Assembly: GCA_015039465.1 (NCBI GenBank)
Contig: MU130557.1
Location: 72,259-136,258 of the forward strand
Source of the DNA: Phlegmacium glaucopus
Lineage: Eukaryota; Basidiomycota; Agaricomycetes; Agaricales; Cortinariaceae
Length of the DNA stretch: 64,000 nt
Direction of reading: 5' to 3'
This document shows positions 55,245 to 64,000 of this stretch, piece after piece (positions within the stretch are counted from its first letter, which is position 1; every line of letters begins with the position of its first letter). The position numbers and the translations under genes were made by a program. The notes under the pieces were generated by a model. It had not been told where the DNA came from and did no database searches. It saw only the letters and a program-made list of their open reading frames with translations.

Positions 55245-57819
55245 ATGACTGACAATACTGATCAAGTTGTAATCCACCCAGTCGCACCTCGCTTAAAGCA
55301 GGGCAAAAAACCACACGTCGGTCCCGATATCGATGCTTATCGCGCCGCTCATAAAGAGACTGTCGGTCATGAATCAGACAAGTGGTGGGCAAAGGTAAAG
55401 TTTCTCGGCGGTCATCTGCATCATCGAAGGTAATCTGTGGATTTAGCAAGCCCATGAATTGTTGCACTGGGATCGCCCATTCAAAACAGTCAGATCGGGC
55501 GGATTCGAAACCGGTGATATTGTATGGTTCCCTGAAGGCGCTCTCAATGTCTCCTACAACTGCGTTGATCGTTGGGCCTTCAAGCATCCTAACAAGGTTT
55601 GTTCATCTTTCCAAGTTCCTCGTTCGATTTTTATGGGATCGCGTTTCTGAAAAAAATAAATATCCTCACAGATAGCGATCATGTACGAAGCAGATGAACC
55701 TGGTCAAGGTCGTGAGATCACTTACGCGGAACTCCTACGCGAAGTCTCCAGCATCGCCAATGTTCTCAAATCTCTTGGCGTTAAAAAGGGCGATACCGTC
55801 TCCGTGTACCTCCCAATGACTTGGCAGGCCGTAGCGACTTTGCTTGCCTGTGCACGTATCGGTGCTGTCCATTCCGTTGTGTTCGCAGGGTTTTCGGCCG
55901 AATCGCTCCGCGATCGTATCCAGGATTGTAGATGTCGTGTTGTTATCACATCTGATGAAGGCAAACGTGGAGGCAAGACGATCGCGAACAAGGCTATCGT
56001 TGATGCTGCCTTGAAAGAGTGTCCCCTAGTTGAGCATGTTCTAGTCTTGCAGAGAACCGGGAACAAAGTTGCCTGGACCGAAGGAAGAGACAAATGGTGG
56101 CACGAAGAGATCCTCAAGGTCCCCAACTATTGTCCTCCGGAAGTTATGGCGTCTGAGGATCCACTCTTCATTCTTTACGTATGTCGTTGCTGCTTCCCTC
56201 CCACAGTCTAAAGTTAACACTAATACTCTTTTAAGACCTCCGGATCTACCGGAAAGCCCAAGGGCGTGGTTCATACTACGGCAGGATATCTTTTGGGCGC
56301 TGCAATGACCGTGAAATATGTATTCGATGTTCATCCGGATGATAAGTTCGCCTGCATGGCTGATGTAGGTTGGATCACGGGTCACACGTATGTATTCACT
56401 CTTGCATCCCGCAAGCCATGTTTAACGATCTTGCGTAAAGATACATCGTCTACGGACCCCTCGCAAACGGTGTGGGCACGACCGTCTTCGAATCTACGCC
56501 TACATACCCTACTCCTGCTCGTTATTGGGAAACGGTCGCAAAATACAAATTGACCCAATTCTATTCCGCTCCCACTGCCATCCGTTTACTGCGTCGGCTT
56601 GGAGAAGAACATGTTAAGGGTCACGATTTGAGCAGTTTGCGTGTTATTGGTACTGTTGGAGAGCCTATCAACCCCGAAGCGTGGAACTGGTACAATGAGA
56701 ATATTGGCAAGAAGCAATGTGCTATCGTTGATACCTTTTGGTTAGTTTTCTTATCATCAACTTTCTGCATGTTGACGCTTAACGATTTCTGATGTGCTAT
56801 TAGGCAAACAGAGACGGGTTCCGTCGTTGTCACACCATTCCCTGGTGCGATTGAAACGAAACCCGGTTCGGCTACCGTACCTTTCTTCGGTATTGAAACT
56901 GCTATCCTTGACCCAGTTTCTGGCAAGGTCAGTTGTTCAATTCATAATTTTCAGAACAATAAAAATGAAAGCGCTGACAGGAATTACTTGGAAACAACGT
57001 CGAGGGAGTCCTCGCTCTCAAGAACCCTTGGCCATCTATTGCTCGTACGATTTATCAAGACCATAAACGATACCTGGAGACTTATATGAAGGCGAATATC
57101 TACTCCAGTATCTATGTTATTCCTTTCTGATTAGCCTTCTATTTTATAGCCATACCCTGGTTTGTTCTATACGGGAGATGGAGCTGCTCGTGATGAGCAT
57201 GGGTATATTTGGATCAAAGGACGTGTTGATGGTCCGTCGTCACATCATCTTTATCGTTTTCTGCGATCTGACAAGGTTTCTTTGTCTCGTGTAGATGTTA
57301 TCAATGTGTCGGGACATCGGTTGTCTACGGCTGAAATCGAGTCAGCTCTGATTATGCATAAGGGTGTTGCTGAGACTGCTGGTACGTTCTACTAAGAGGA
57401 AACTGGATAGCTACCTTGCTGATATCACTTTTTATAGCCATCGGAACTGCAGATGAATTGACAGGTCAAGCCGTCTTTGCGTTTGTTACTCTCAAACCGT
57501 GAGCACTCTACCCGATGAAAACACAATGGTTCCTGATGAACATACTAATAAATCTAGGGAATTCAAATATGATCCCAACGACGAAGCCGCTCTTATCAAA
57601 GAACTCGTCCTCCAAGTCCGCAAAGTCATCGGTCCCTTCGCTGCACCCAAGAAGATCTTCATCATCGGTGACCTGCCCAAGACACGTTCTGGAAAGATCA
57701 TGCGACGTATCATGCGCAAGATTGTTGCTGGAGAGGGTGATCAACTGGGAGATCTCAGTACTTTGGCGGAACCTGGTGTGGTTGAGTTGATTAAGAAGAA
57801 AGTTGCGGAGAGTGCTTGA
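55245..57819 (+). CDS. ACS: Acetyl-CoA synthetase (acetate-CoA ligase)
   Basis: Makes acetyl-CoA from acetate, ATP and CoA. Eleven exons: 55245-55394, 55447-55596, 55672-56178, 56236-56387, 56441-56740, 56804-56927, 56981-57091, 57150-57231, 57295-57381, 57438-57498, 57558-57819; total 1986 nt, 661 aa, the usual eukaryotic length. Motifs: [20 protein letters not shown], the phosphate-binding [66 protein letters not shown] and [11 protein letters not shown] with the catalytic lysine. All are intact. The intron at 57092-57149 begins GC (AAG|GCGAAT), not GT; the required MK-PYPG join leaves no GT option. No mitochondrial or peroxisomal signal is evident, so it is probably cytosolic/nuclear. It is the parent or sister of the pseudogene at 31610-41419. 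Confidence 0.95.
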
Positions 57820-59209
57820 TTTGGAATTGGGCTGTGGAGAGAAAGCCCCTGGATTGCTTTTCCGGATTGACTTGAAATATCCTTCTACTTGGATGGATCT
57901 CTTTTTCTTATTTTTTCTTCGTCTCTTTGATCAAGTCAACAAATGACTGTAGTATACGATACGATATGGAGAAGGATTACAAGGTTCCTTCTAGATCTAT
58001 AAAATGAATTTGTATTCTGTCAATGTTTCTCAGCCCGTCTCTCACTGCCCAAATCTTTCAAAGTCACTGATATCATTAAAAGCACCCATTTCTTGGTGCA
58101 GTGATTAAAATAAAACCAAGATTTGGTGCGACGAGTCTGAAAAGCGGTATGAGAACTTAGACGCAATTTGAATCTACTTGTGATGTTTCACACCGGGCTA
58201 ACAATGTATCGAACTTTTCACATGAAACGGTTACAATAATAATACAATAATAAGATGCATGTTGAATTACAAACGCGTATGTCATCGCAAATTATGTCTT
58301 ATCATTTCCTTTCACTCGAGCTCCTATTTTTCATATCTTTCCGACATTCCATTTACTTAAGTATACCAGTGTATACTAAGATAGACACACAACACGCGTA
58401 CGCCCAAGCACTCACTCATCCTCATCCAGCAGTTACTTAAATTTAATAAAGAAAAACATCAGTAACATAGAAATACCGTAAGTCGTTTAAAATAAATCCT
58501 AATGTTTTAAAATATAACCCCATAAGCTTAAAGAAAAACTAAGAAAAACTCACCCAGGCACGCATCAGATCACATGCCGGAGCTCGGCATTTGAATAATT
58601 TTGACACTCCGAAGTATCATTTGGGTCGGGTGCACCAAGGCACTAACCTCAGTCTCAAAATAACAGACTCAGGGAATACTACTGGAATACTACACGAAAT
58701 ATCAGAATAGATATTAAGATAAGAAAGCCTCTCCATACTCGGAGATTAGATAAAGTCACAAGGCATAAATTAACTCCCCGAAAGATGTCCCTCAGAGTCG
58801 CCCCCACTGAAGACCCTCTCCCCCCCAAAATAAGGTATGTTTCTACCCAAAAATATATGTATCTGTCGGATGGAATCTCTGAGAACATATCTCCAATGTT
58901 TTCAGAGATTTCTTATGTTGGATTTACTTCGGAAAATTGCTAAATATTTTTAATCATGAAAGGCTGGTCAGGATAACCCCAGGAGCCTTTTATTTTAATT
59001 TTATTTACCTTACAGGCTGGAGAATGGCAGATGTCCCTAAATATATGGTTTTAGAAAAGAAAATAAGCTCTTCAGGCTGGAACACCACCTCAGGTCATGG
59101 AACATTAACCTTTCTGGTGATGATCAGGTTGGGTCCTGGTATTTTTCCAGTCTTGTACCTGGAACTTCAAGTACTAGTGATTATCAACATAACACCTAGT
59201 TGATTCAGA
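57820..59209. other. Intergenic, no gene seen
   Basis: AT-rich. 58940-59205 contains CCAGGCTGG / GTCCTGG-type repeat sequence, and 59145-59205 matches 28300-28365. No motif-bearing ORF. Confidence 0.45.
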
Positions 59210-60017
59210 TATCCTCCAGCCTACTACCTTCCTACATTACACAGCAGCAGCCACAATTGCTTTCATGTTCAGTCCCTAACTGTTGCTGTACCATTAAAAT
59301 TCCAGAGACATTGCATCTCTATAGAAGGTTCAGTATTTGAATTAAATAAAAGAGGACAAATAAACAAACCAATATATAAGCTTTTATTGCTGCAACAGTT
59401 GCTTCTGAACTGTGACCTTCAAACTGTTTATTTTGAAAACTGGAAGGAATTTGATGACTTTATAAGAACAATGCAAGCCATTGCAAGGTCATTTGATGGA
59501 GATGCCTTGAGAAGGCAATATAGAAGGCATGGAAAAGCACATGCTAAAAATTGATCTTGTGATGCAGCATTGGAAGAAACCCTAAGCCTGATAAGGGTTC
59601 AGTTAATACAGTTAGAAAGAGACCCTGGAAATGATAAAAGTGAAACATACAGAAAAAGTCCAAAAATAATTTTGGAAAATACTATTGCAAGAGCTGCAAA
59701 TTTATTGCCATCAACATGGAGTTCTTTAGAATGTGTAGGATCACCCAAGAATTCTAATAAGAGGTGTCATGTATGTATAAATATGAAAAAGTATGACCAA
59801 AGGCTCTAGACCATGGATTGGAAGAGTCTGGACCCAAATCAATTGCCAGGATTTTCTGGATAGGTTGATAATATTTGAGGAATTCAGGAAGCATCACAGC
59901 AGTTACCAGCAGTTGTGTGGCTTGGACCAGAGTTTACCCATTTGAGTGAGTCATGAACAACCCAAGTTCAGACATCAGATATTCATCCAAAGAAAGAAGA
60001 TGATGAGAATACAGATT
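59210..60017 (-). pseudogene. Duplicated 3' end of the NACHT gene, broken
   Basis: Aligns with 28756-29588, which covers the 3' flank and last exon of the NACHT gene, at high identity (shared TTCTTTAGAATGTGTAGGATC-like blocks). Small insertions and deletions near 59480, 59570-59590 and 59760-59780 destroy the frame. Similarity stops abruptly at about 60017, where the LINE begins. Confidence 0.85.
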
Positions 60018-60152
60018 TTGGGGACGCTTCTTGATCTGATACCGCCACCACACCGAATTTTCTCACGGTTTCACCACCGTCGAACTCGGGGGCCAGTATC
60101 GCAGATTATAGAACAGCGTAGCACTACTTTCATACTCTACGTGTTTCACACA

Positions 60153-62063
60153 ATGTTGAATACCAGTAACACACAACCTCAGACCAGACAGAAAAGCGCC
60201 ACAGCGACAGCAAAAAAAACGAGAAGAGAGCTAGAAGAAGCGGAAGGTTTTAATACGGACATCCGTAACAAAGACCAAGCACTAACGTTATTGCGGGCCC
60301 GAGAATATCTCGTCCCTGGTGAGCCCACCAATCTCATAGATCTCTCCTACGCCCTTCTACAGTTCGCCCACGGGGCAAAATTCACAAAGGCCACTACTGA
60401 CATCATCAGAGCGTTCGCGCTCGTAATGACTGACACTGCCACACACCACATAGCTGAGGAGCTGGTCGCCTCAGTCAAAACACAATTGATCGATCAAATG
60501 GAACTTTACAACAACCAAGTGGAGACCATGAGGGACGCGGTAGAGAACATAACTAATGCGGCTAAGGACATTACCACATCCATGGCAGACCTCAAGGACG
60601 AATGCACAGACATCGCAGACAAAATCACCCAAGTCTCGTTAGAGCTCAGCGAGAAGACCACAGAAATTACAGCCACACAGCCTGCAACAGTACGGTCATA
60701 TGCAGAAATCGCACAATCACAGCAGATCCCCAATATACATCTTGCCGTTGTCACACATGGTCAGTCCAACGACCGGCAATTACTGATGCAAAGAAATACT
60801 AGGAACACGGACTCAGCGACAGACAAATTGACTGAGAAAGAATTGGTTGTTAAAGCCAACACAGCTCTCGAACTAATGGAGGACGACCTCGCAGAAAAAC
60901 CCAGCAACATCAAATTCATAGGCGCGAAAAGAACAAGGAGCGGTGACATACTATATCAATTGACAACAAAAGAAGCAGCAGATTGGGTAAGACAATCCGA
61001 AATCCAAACACAATTCGAATCACACTACGACGGGACCTCCAACATCAAAAGTCGACTCTTCCACATCATAGTGGAATTCGTCCCCACTACTTTCGAACCA
61101 AGCCTAGCTTCCACTCACACGAAAATAGAGGACGACAGCGGTCTAACCCCCGACTCCATCGTCTCTTCCAAATACATTAAACCCAAACAATTACACAGTG
61201 CAACCCAACGAGTCGCGCACATCATCATAGGCCTCAATAATAAACAAGCAGCAAATCACACCATCGAACATGGACTCTTCGTGGAAGGCAAGCGAGTCAT
61301 GGCGCGGAAGCTTCTCCCGGAACCAAAACGTTGCTTGAAATGTCAAAAACACGGCCACCTCACACCGGAATGCAAGGCCTCAGTAGACGTTTGTGGTAGG
61401 TGCAGCGGGCAACACAGGACCACCACATATCTCCTCAACGACACAGCAAACTTCACTTGCACCAACTGTCCAGGTGCTCCGGCTAAAGGCCATGGTACAG
61501 CCGACAGGAACTGCCCTTTCTTTATTAAAGAAACTGAAAAGCTACACTCACGCATCCCTGAAACCAGATATAGATTCTTCCCCACACACAAACCAAAAAC
61601 GTGGCATCTACTAATTGAACAAGAAGACGTTATATCAGAACGTGACCAGCCACGTCAGACACATCTCAGCCAAAACACTACTAACAACAATATGTATAGC
61701 AGTATTCCCCAACGCCGACCAGCAGAATCCAACCTCACGTCGCAGGACGCCCCCTTTAGCGAATGGCAACATGTAAATCGTCGACGTGGACGTCAAAATC
61801 CCAACACGGAACCACTAGGTGGCAGAAAAGACCTAGCAAGCTCCAGATGGCCATCAAAGCCGGTACAACACACCCTACCCGGCATCTTCTCCCAAATGCA
61901 ACGCGACAAAGAGGCGAGAGACGGACGTCTGGCCCCCCCCCAAAAAACAACCGACTTCTCCTCTACGTCCTGGGCGGACATGGACCCAGACGACCATGAC
62001 ATCGGACCATTACCGGAATCGTCGCAGCTATCTTACGTCATGGATGCCATTAATGGAAATTGA
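60153..62063 (+). CDS. LINE ORF1 protein
   Basis: 636 aa from MLNTSNTQPQTRQKSATATA. A helical region with coiled-coil character at residues 120-220 (VETMRDAVENITNAAKDITT) is followed by an RRM-like segment (SNIKFIGAKRTRSGDILYQL … FHIIVEFVPTTF) and CCHC knuckles: CLKCQKHGHLTPEC, CGRCSGQHRTTT, and CTNCPGAPAKGHGTADRNC. The second knuckle lacks its last Cys (TTTY). The protein should bind the element's RNA. The open frame reaches back to 59946, but the upstream part lies in the NACHT-derived fragment and is not part of the gene. Confidence 0.85.
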   Translation: MLNTSNTQPQTRQKSATATAKKTRRELEEAEGFNTDIRNKDQALTLLRAREYLVPGEPTNLIDLSYALLQFAHGAKFTKATTDIIRAFALVMTDTATHHIAEELVASVKTQLIDQMELYNNQVETMRDAVENITNAAKDITTSMADLKDECTDIADKITQVSLELSEKTTEITATQPATVRSYAEIAQSQQIPNIHLAVVTHGQSNDRQLLMQRNTRNTDSATDKLTEKELVVKANTALELMEDDLAEKPSNIKFIGAKRTRSGDILYQLTTKEAADWVRQSEIQTQFESHYDGTSNIKSRLFHIIVEFVPTTFEPSLASTHTKIEDDSGLTPDSIVSSKYIKPKQLHSATQRVAHIIIGLNNKQAANHTIEHGLFVEGKRVMARKLLPEPKRCLKCQKHGHLTPECKASVDVCGRCSGQHRTTTYLLNDTANFTCTNCPGAPAKGHGTADRNCPFFIKETEKLHSRIPETRYRFFPTHKPKTWHLLIEQEDVISERDQPRQTHLSQNTTNNNMYSSIPQRRPAESNLTSQDAPFSEWQHVNRRRGRQNPNTEPLGGRKDLASSRWPSKPVQHTLPGIFSQMQRDKEARDGRLAPPQKTTDFSSTSWADMDPDDHDIGPLPESSQLSYVMDAINGN

Positions 62064-63381
62064 ACAATGTCCCTTCAGAATTCGGCAGCAGAACATCAAC
62101 AAGTCTCTTATCAGTCAATTAGACCTCCTACACACACTCAGAAAAAACTCATACGACTTATGCCTCATCCAAGAACCTTATATTGACTTCAACAGAATGT
62201 CCAGAGCTAATCCGCACTGGTCGGTAATATACCCCACAACTCACAAAAAGCATCCCGATAGTACGCGTTCTCTGATACTAATTAGTACAGAGCTAGCGAT
62301 GGACTCGTGGAAACAAATACCTATCGACACCCCAGACATTACGGCCATTGAAATCAATGGCCAGTTTGGTACGCTTCGAGTTTTTAATATCTATAACGAT
62401 GTCAAGCACAACGACTCACTATCACACTTATCTAACTACATGAGAGATGCAGGCCGTCAACATTGCCTTAAGCCACCTTTGGCGACGCTCTGGATGGGAG
62501 ACTTCAACCGTCACCATCCCATATGGGACGAACCGCGTAACGAGCACCTTTTCACGAGACACAACCTCGATCTGGTGCAACTGCTCCTCAACATGTTGGG
62601 ACGACACTGCATGAAAATGGCACTACCACCACTCATTCCTACCCTCAAAGCTCATGGCTCAGGCAACTTCACGAGGGTCGATAATGTATTCTGCTCGGAA
62701 GATACGCTCGACTGCATCATCAAATGTAACACGGATGACGCTAATCGTCCGGTCAAAACCGACCATCTCCCAATTGTGACGGAACTAGATATCCAGACGC
62801 TTAAAGATGCGTGGGAACCTAGACGTAACTTCAGGGAAGTAGACTGGAAGGAATTCACCGAATCTCTGCAGGTACAACTCAACAACTCTCCCCCACCGGT
62901 CGAAATTCCATCAAAGCAGGCCTTTGACGAGACGCTCAAAAGAGTGAATGACGCTGTTCAACATGCTATAGAAGTTAACGTCAAATTATCACATCCCAGT
63001 CCTTACTCCAAACGCTGGTGGAATAAAGAACTCGAAGCAGCAAAAAGGAACACAAGACGGCTAGGTTCTAAATCAAAGCAGCACCGGCTGAATAGACAAC
63101 ACCCAGTACACGAAGAATATCGTAGACAATGCAACGACTATGCAGAGGCAATTAGGAACGCCAAAATCGACTACTGGGCTGAATGGTTAGAAGGGGTAGA
63201 CAAATCGAGTATCTGGAAGGCCAGTAGGTTAGTTACAGGGCCAGCCACCGACGCAGGTAAATCGAGGGTACCCACCCTACAAGTTATCGACCCAACGACA
63301 AAGAGAGTCACGCGGGAAGCTATTGACAACGAAAGCAAAGGCAAACCAAACTATCAGATGCAAAGTAGGTCTTCCATATAA
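62053..63381 (+). pseudogene. LINE ORF2, apurinic-like endonuclease part
   Basis: The ATG at 62053 overlaps the ORF1 stop (ATGGAAATTGA). The endonuclease domain has FRIRQQNINKS, LCLIQEPYID, LWMGDFNRHHPIWDEPRNEH, TRVDNVF and TDHLPIV, the expected catalytic blocks. A linker region follows (PYSKRWWNKELEAAKR, YWAEWLEGVDKSSIWKASR) as in fungal LINEs. The frame ends at 63381 before the reverse transcriptase; the last 20 codons look random, so the element was broken by deletion or recombination near 63350. Confidence 0.8.
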
Positions 63382-63400
63382 GAAATCCATATGGAAAGTA

Positions 63401-64000
63401 TGCGTACAACACCCATTCAGACAGCTACAACTACGAACCCTTTCGAGGGAACTGTAGGTCTTTTTCCCGACTTTGGTATTCGGGAAAGGCGGTCCGCAGA
63501 AACTGTCAGAAACACTCCTCTACTTCACTCAGGCAACAACAGGCGGGACCTGCGCGCGGCTTTACCAACGCCCCATTATACAGATCAAAGAGCGTGTATC
63601 AATGTTACAGAAGGCACACCGTCCGCAACTCGTCGGACCGGTATGGCAGGCTCTCCTGTTACCCCGCGGTACGACTACCGTGCCATATCAGGCTAAACGG
63701 ACCAAAAAAGTACCGGTCGCACAGACACTGCCGGGTAAGCAATCCTATTATAGATTCACACACTCACCGAGCCTTGTCCCCAGGCTCTATCCCCTGATCA
63801 TGAAGAGAACACAACTAATCCTGCGACAAACCACAGCATAGGAAGGATCATCGAAACTTTCCAAAGTTGAAGAACTATCGCGCTACATAAACGAGCAGCC
63901 ATTACAAGTGCTTGTAGGTAAATCCACCGCCTATACCCCACAGCACATGCTGTCCACCACAATCGCCCAACCCAAACCCTTTCTTCCAAAGTATGTCGTT
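63401..64000. other. Unassigned sequence at the right edge
   Basis: Short ORFs in several frames. None gives recognisable reverse transcriptase blocks. It may be rearranged LINE sequence or another element cut by the window. Confidence 0.35.

Larger units (their letters stand above)
60018..63400 (+). mobile_element. Non-LTR retrotransposon (LINE), truncated or degenerate at the 3' end
   Basis: Begins GGGGACGCTTCTTGATCTGA at the break in the duplicated NACHT fragment, which fits a full-length 5' end. Encodes ORF1 (gag-like with zinc knuckles) and an endonuclease-bearing ORF2. The reverse transcriptase that should follow was not found before 64000. A Tad-like fungal clade is likely but not proven. 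Confidence 0.8.

Noticed and set aside
56041..56385. 114-codon minus ORF inside ACS
   Set aside because: Antisense shadow of exons 3-4; the same shadow appears over the pseudogene at 31691-31909.
60506..60949. Minus-strand ORFs within LINE ORF1
   Set aside because: Shadow frames of a clearly coding plus-strand gene.

Overview
The window looks like a repeat-rich, gene-poor stretch of a mushroom-forming basidiomycete (Agaricomycetes) nuclear genome. The evidence is short GT-AG introns of about 50-60 bp in almost every gene, F-box proteins of the agaric type, a NACHT NTPase of the kind expanded in Agaricomycetes, a Plavaka-type DNA transposon paired with a DUF6698 gene, and a Ty3/gypsy chromovirus. 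No rRNA, tRNA, CRISPR or prokaryotic-type operon was seen.

Layout. 0-12 kb: three copies of a recently duplicated leucine-rich, F-box-like family (copy 1 at 319-2495, copy 2 a frameshifted pseudogene at 3682-5773, copy 3 at 8746-11608 split by a 414-bp hAT-type MITE with an 8-bp duplication), with an intact short-chain dehydrogenase (5893-7228) between them. 12-28 kb: a transposon graveyard holding a second hAT-type MITE with telomere-like repeats, two decayed Tc1/mariner-like elements, two copies of a 1.3-kb repeat (probably long LTRs), a solo LTR, and a 6.5-kb Ty3/gypsy chromovirus (20467-27004) nested in the second 1.3-kb repeat. The chromovirus carries seven TGA stops that all look like CGA-to-TGA changes. 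29-31.4 kb: a four-exon NACHT gene. 31.6-41.4 kb: an acetyl-CoA synthetase pseudogene cut in two by a complete 8170-bp Plavaka transposon (32101-40270) that still encodes an apparently intact transposase and a divergently transcribed DUF6698 protein. 42-45 kb: a CDF-family (probably zinc) transporter gene. 46-54.5 kb: tandemly duplicated pairs of an F-box gene and a DUF2461 gene, with only the last DUF2461 copy intact and a TA-flanked MITE in the last intergenic space. 55.2-57.8 kb: the intact acetyl-CoA synthetase gene. 59.2-60.0 kb: a decayed copy of the 3' end of the NACHT gene, broken by a non-LTR (LINE) retrotransposon that runs to about 63.4 kb.

How it fits together. Host genes with a clear housekeeping role are the acetyl-CoA synthetase, the CDF transporter, the SDR and the DUF2461 protein. 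The rest is fast-evolving accessory content (LRR/F-box families, a NACHT NLR-like gene) and mobile DNA. Two segmental duplications stand out: the ACS gene and the NACHT 3' end each exist twice and lie near each other in both places, and the F-box/DUF2461 pair was duplicated in tandem. Exon joins for the ACS, SDR, CDF, NACHT and first F-box genes were worked out by hand and each gives a total length divisible by three.
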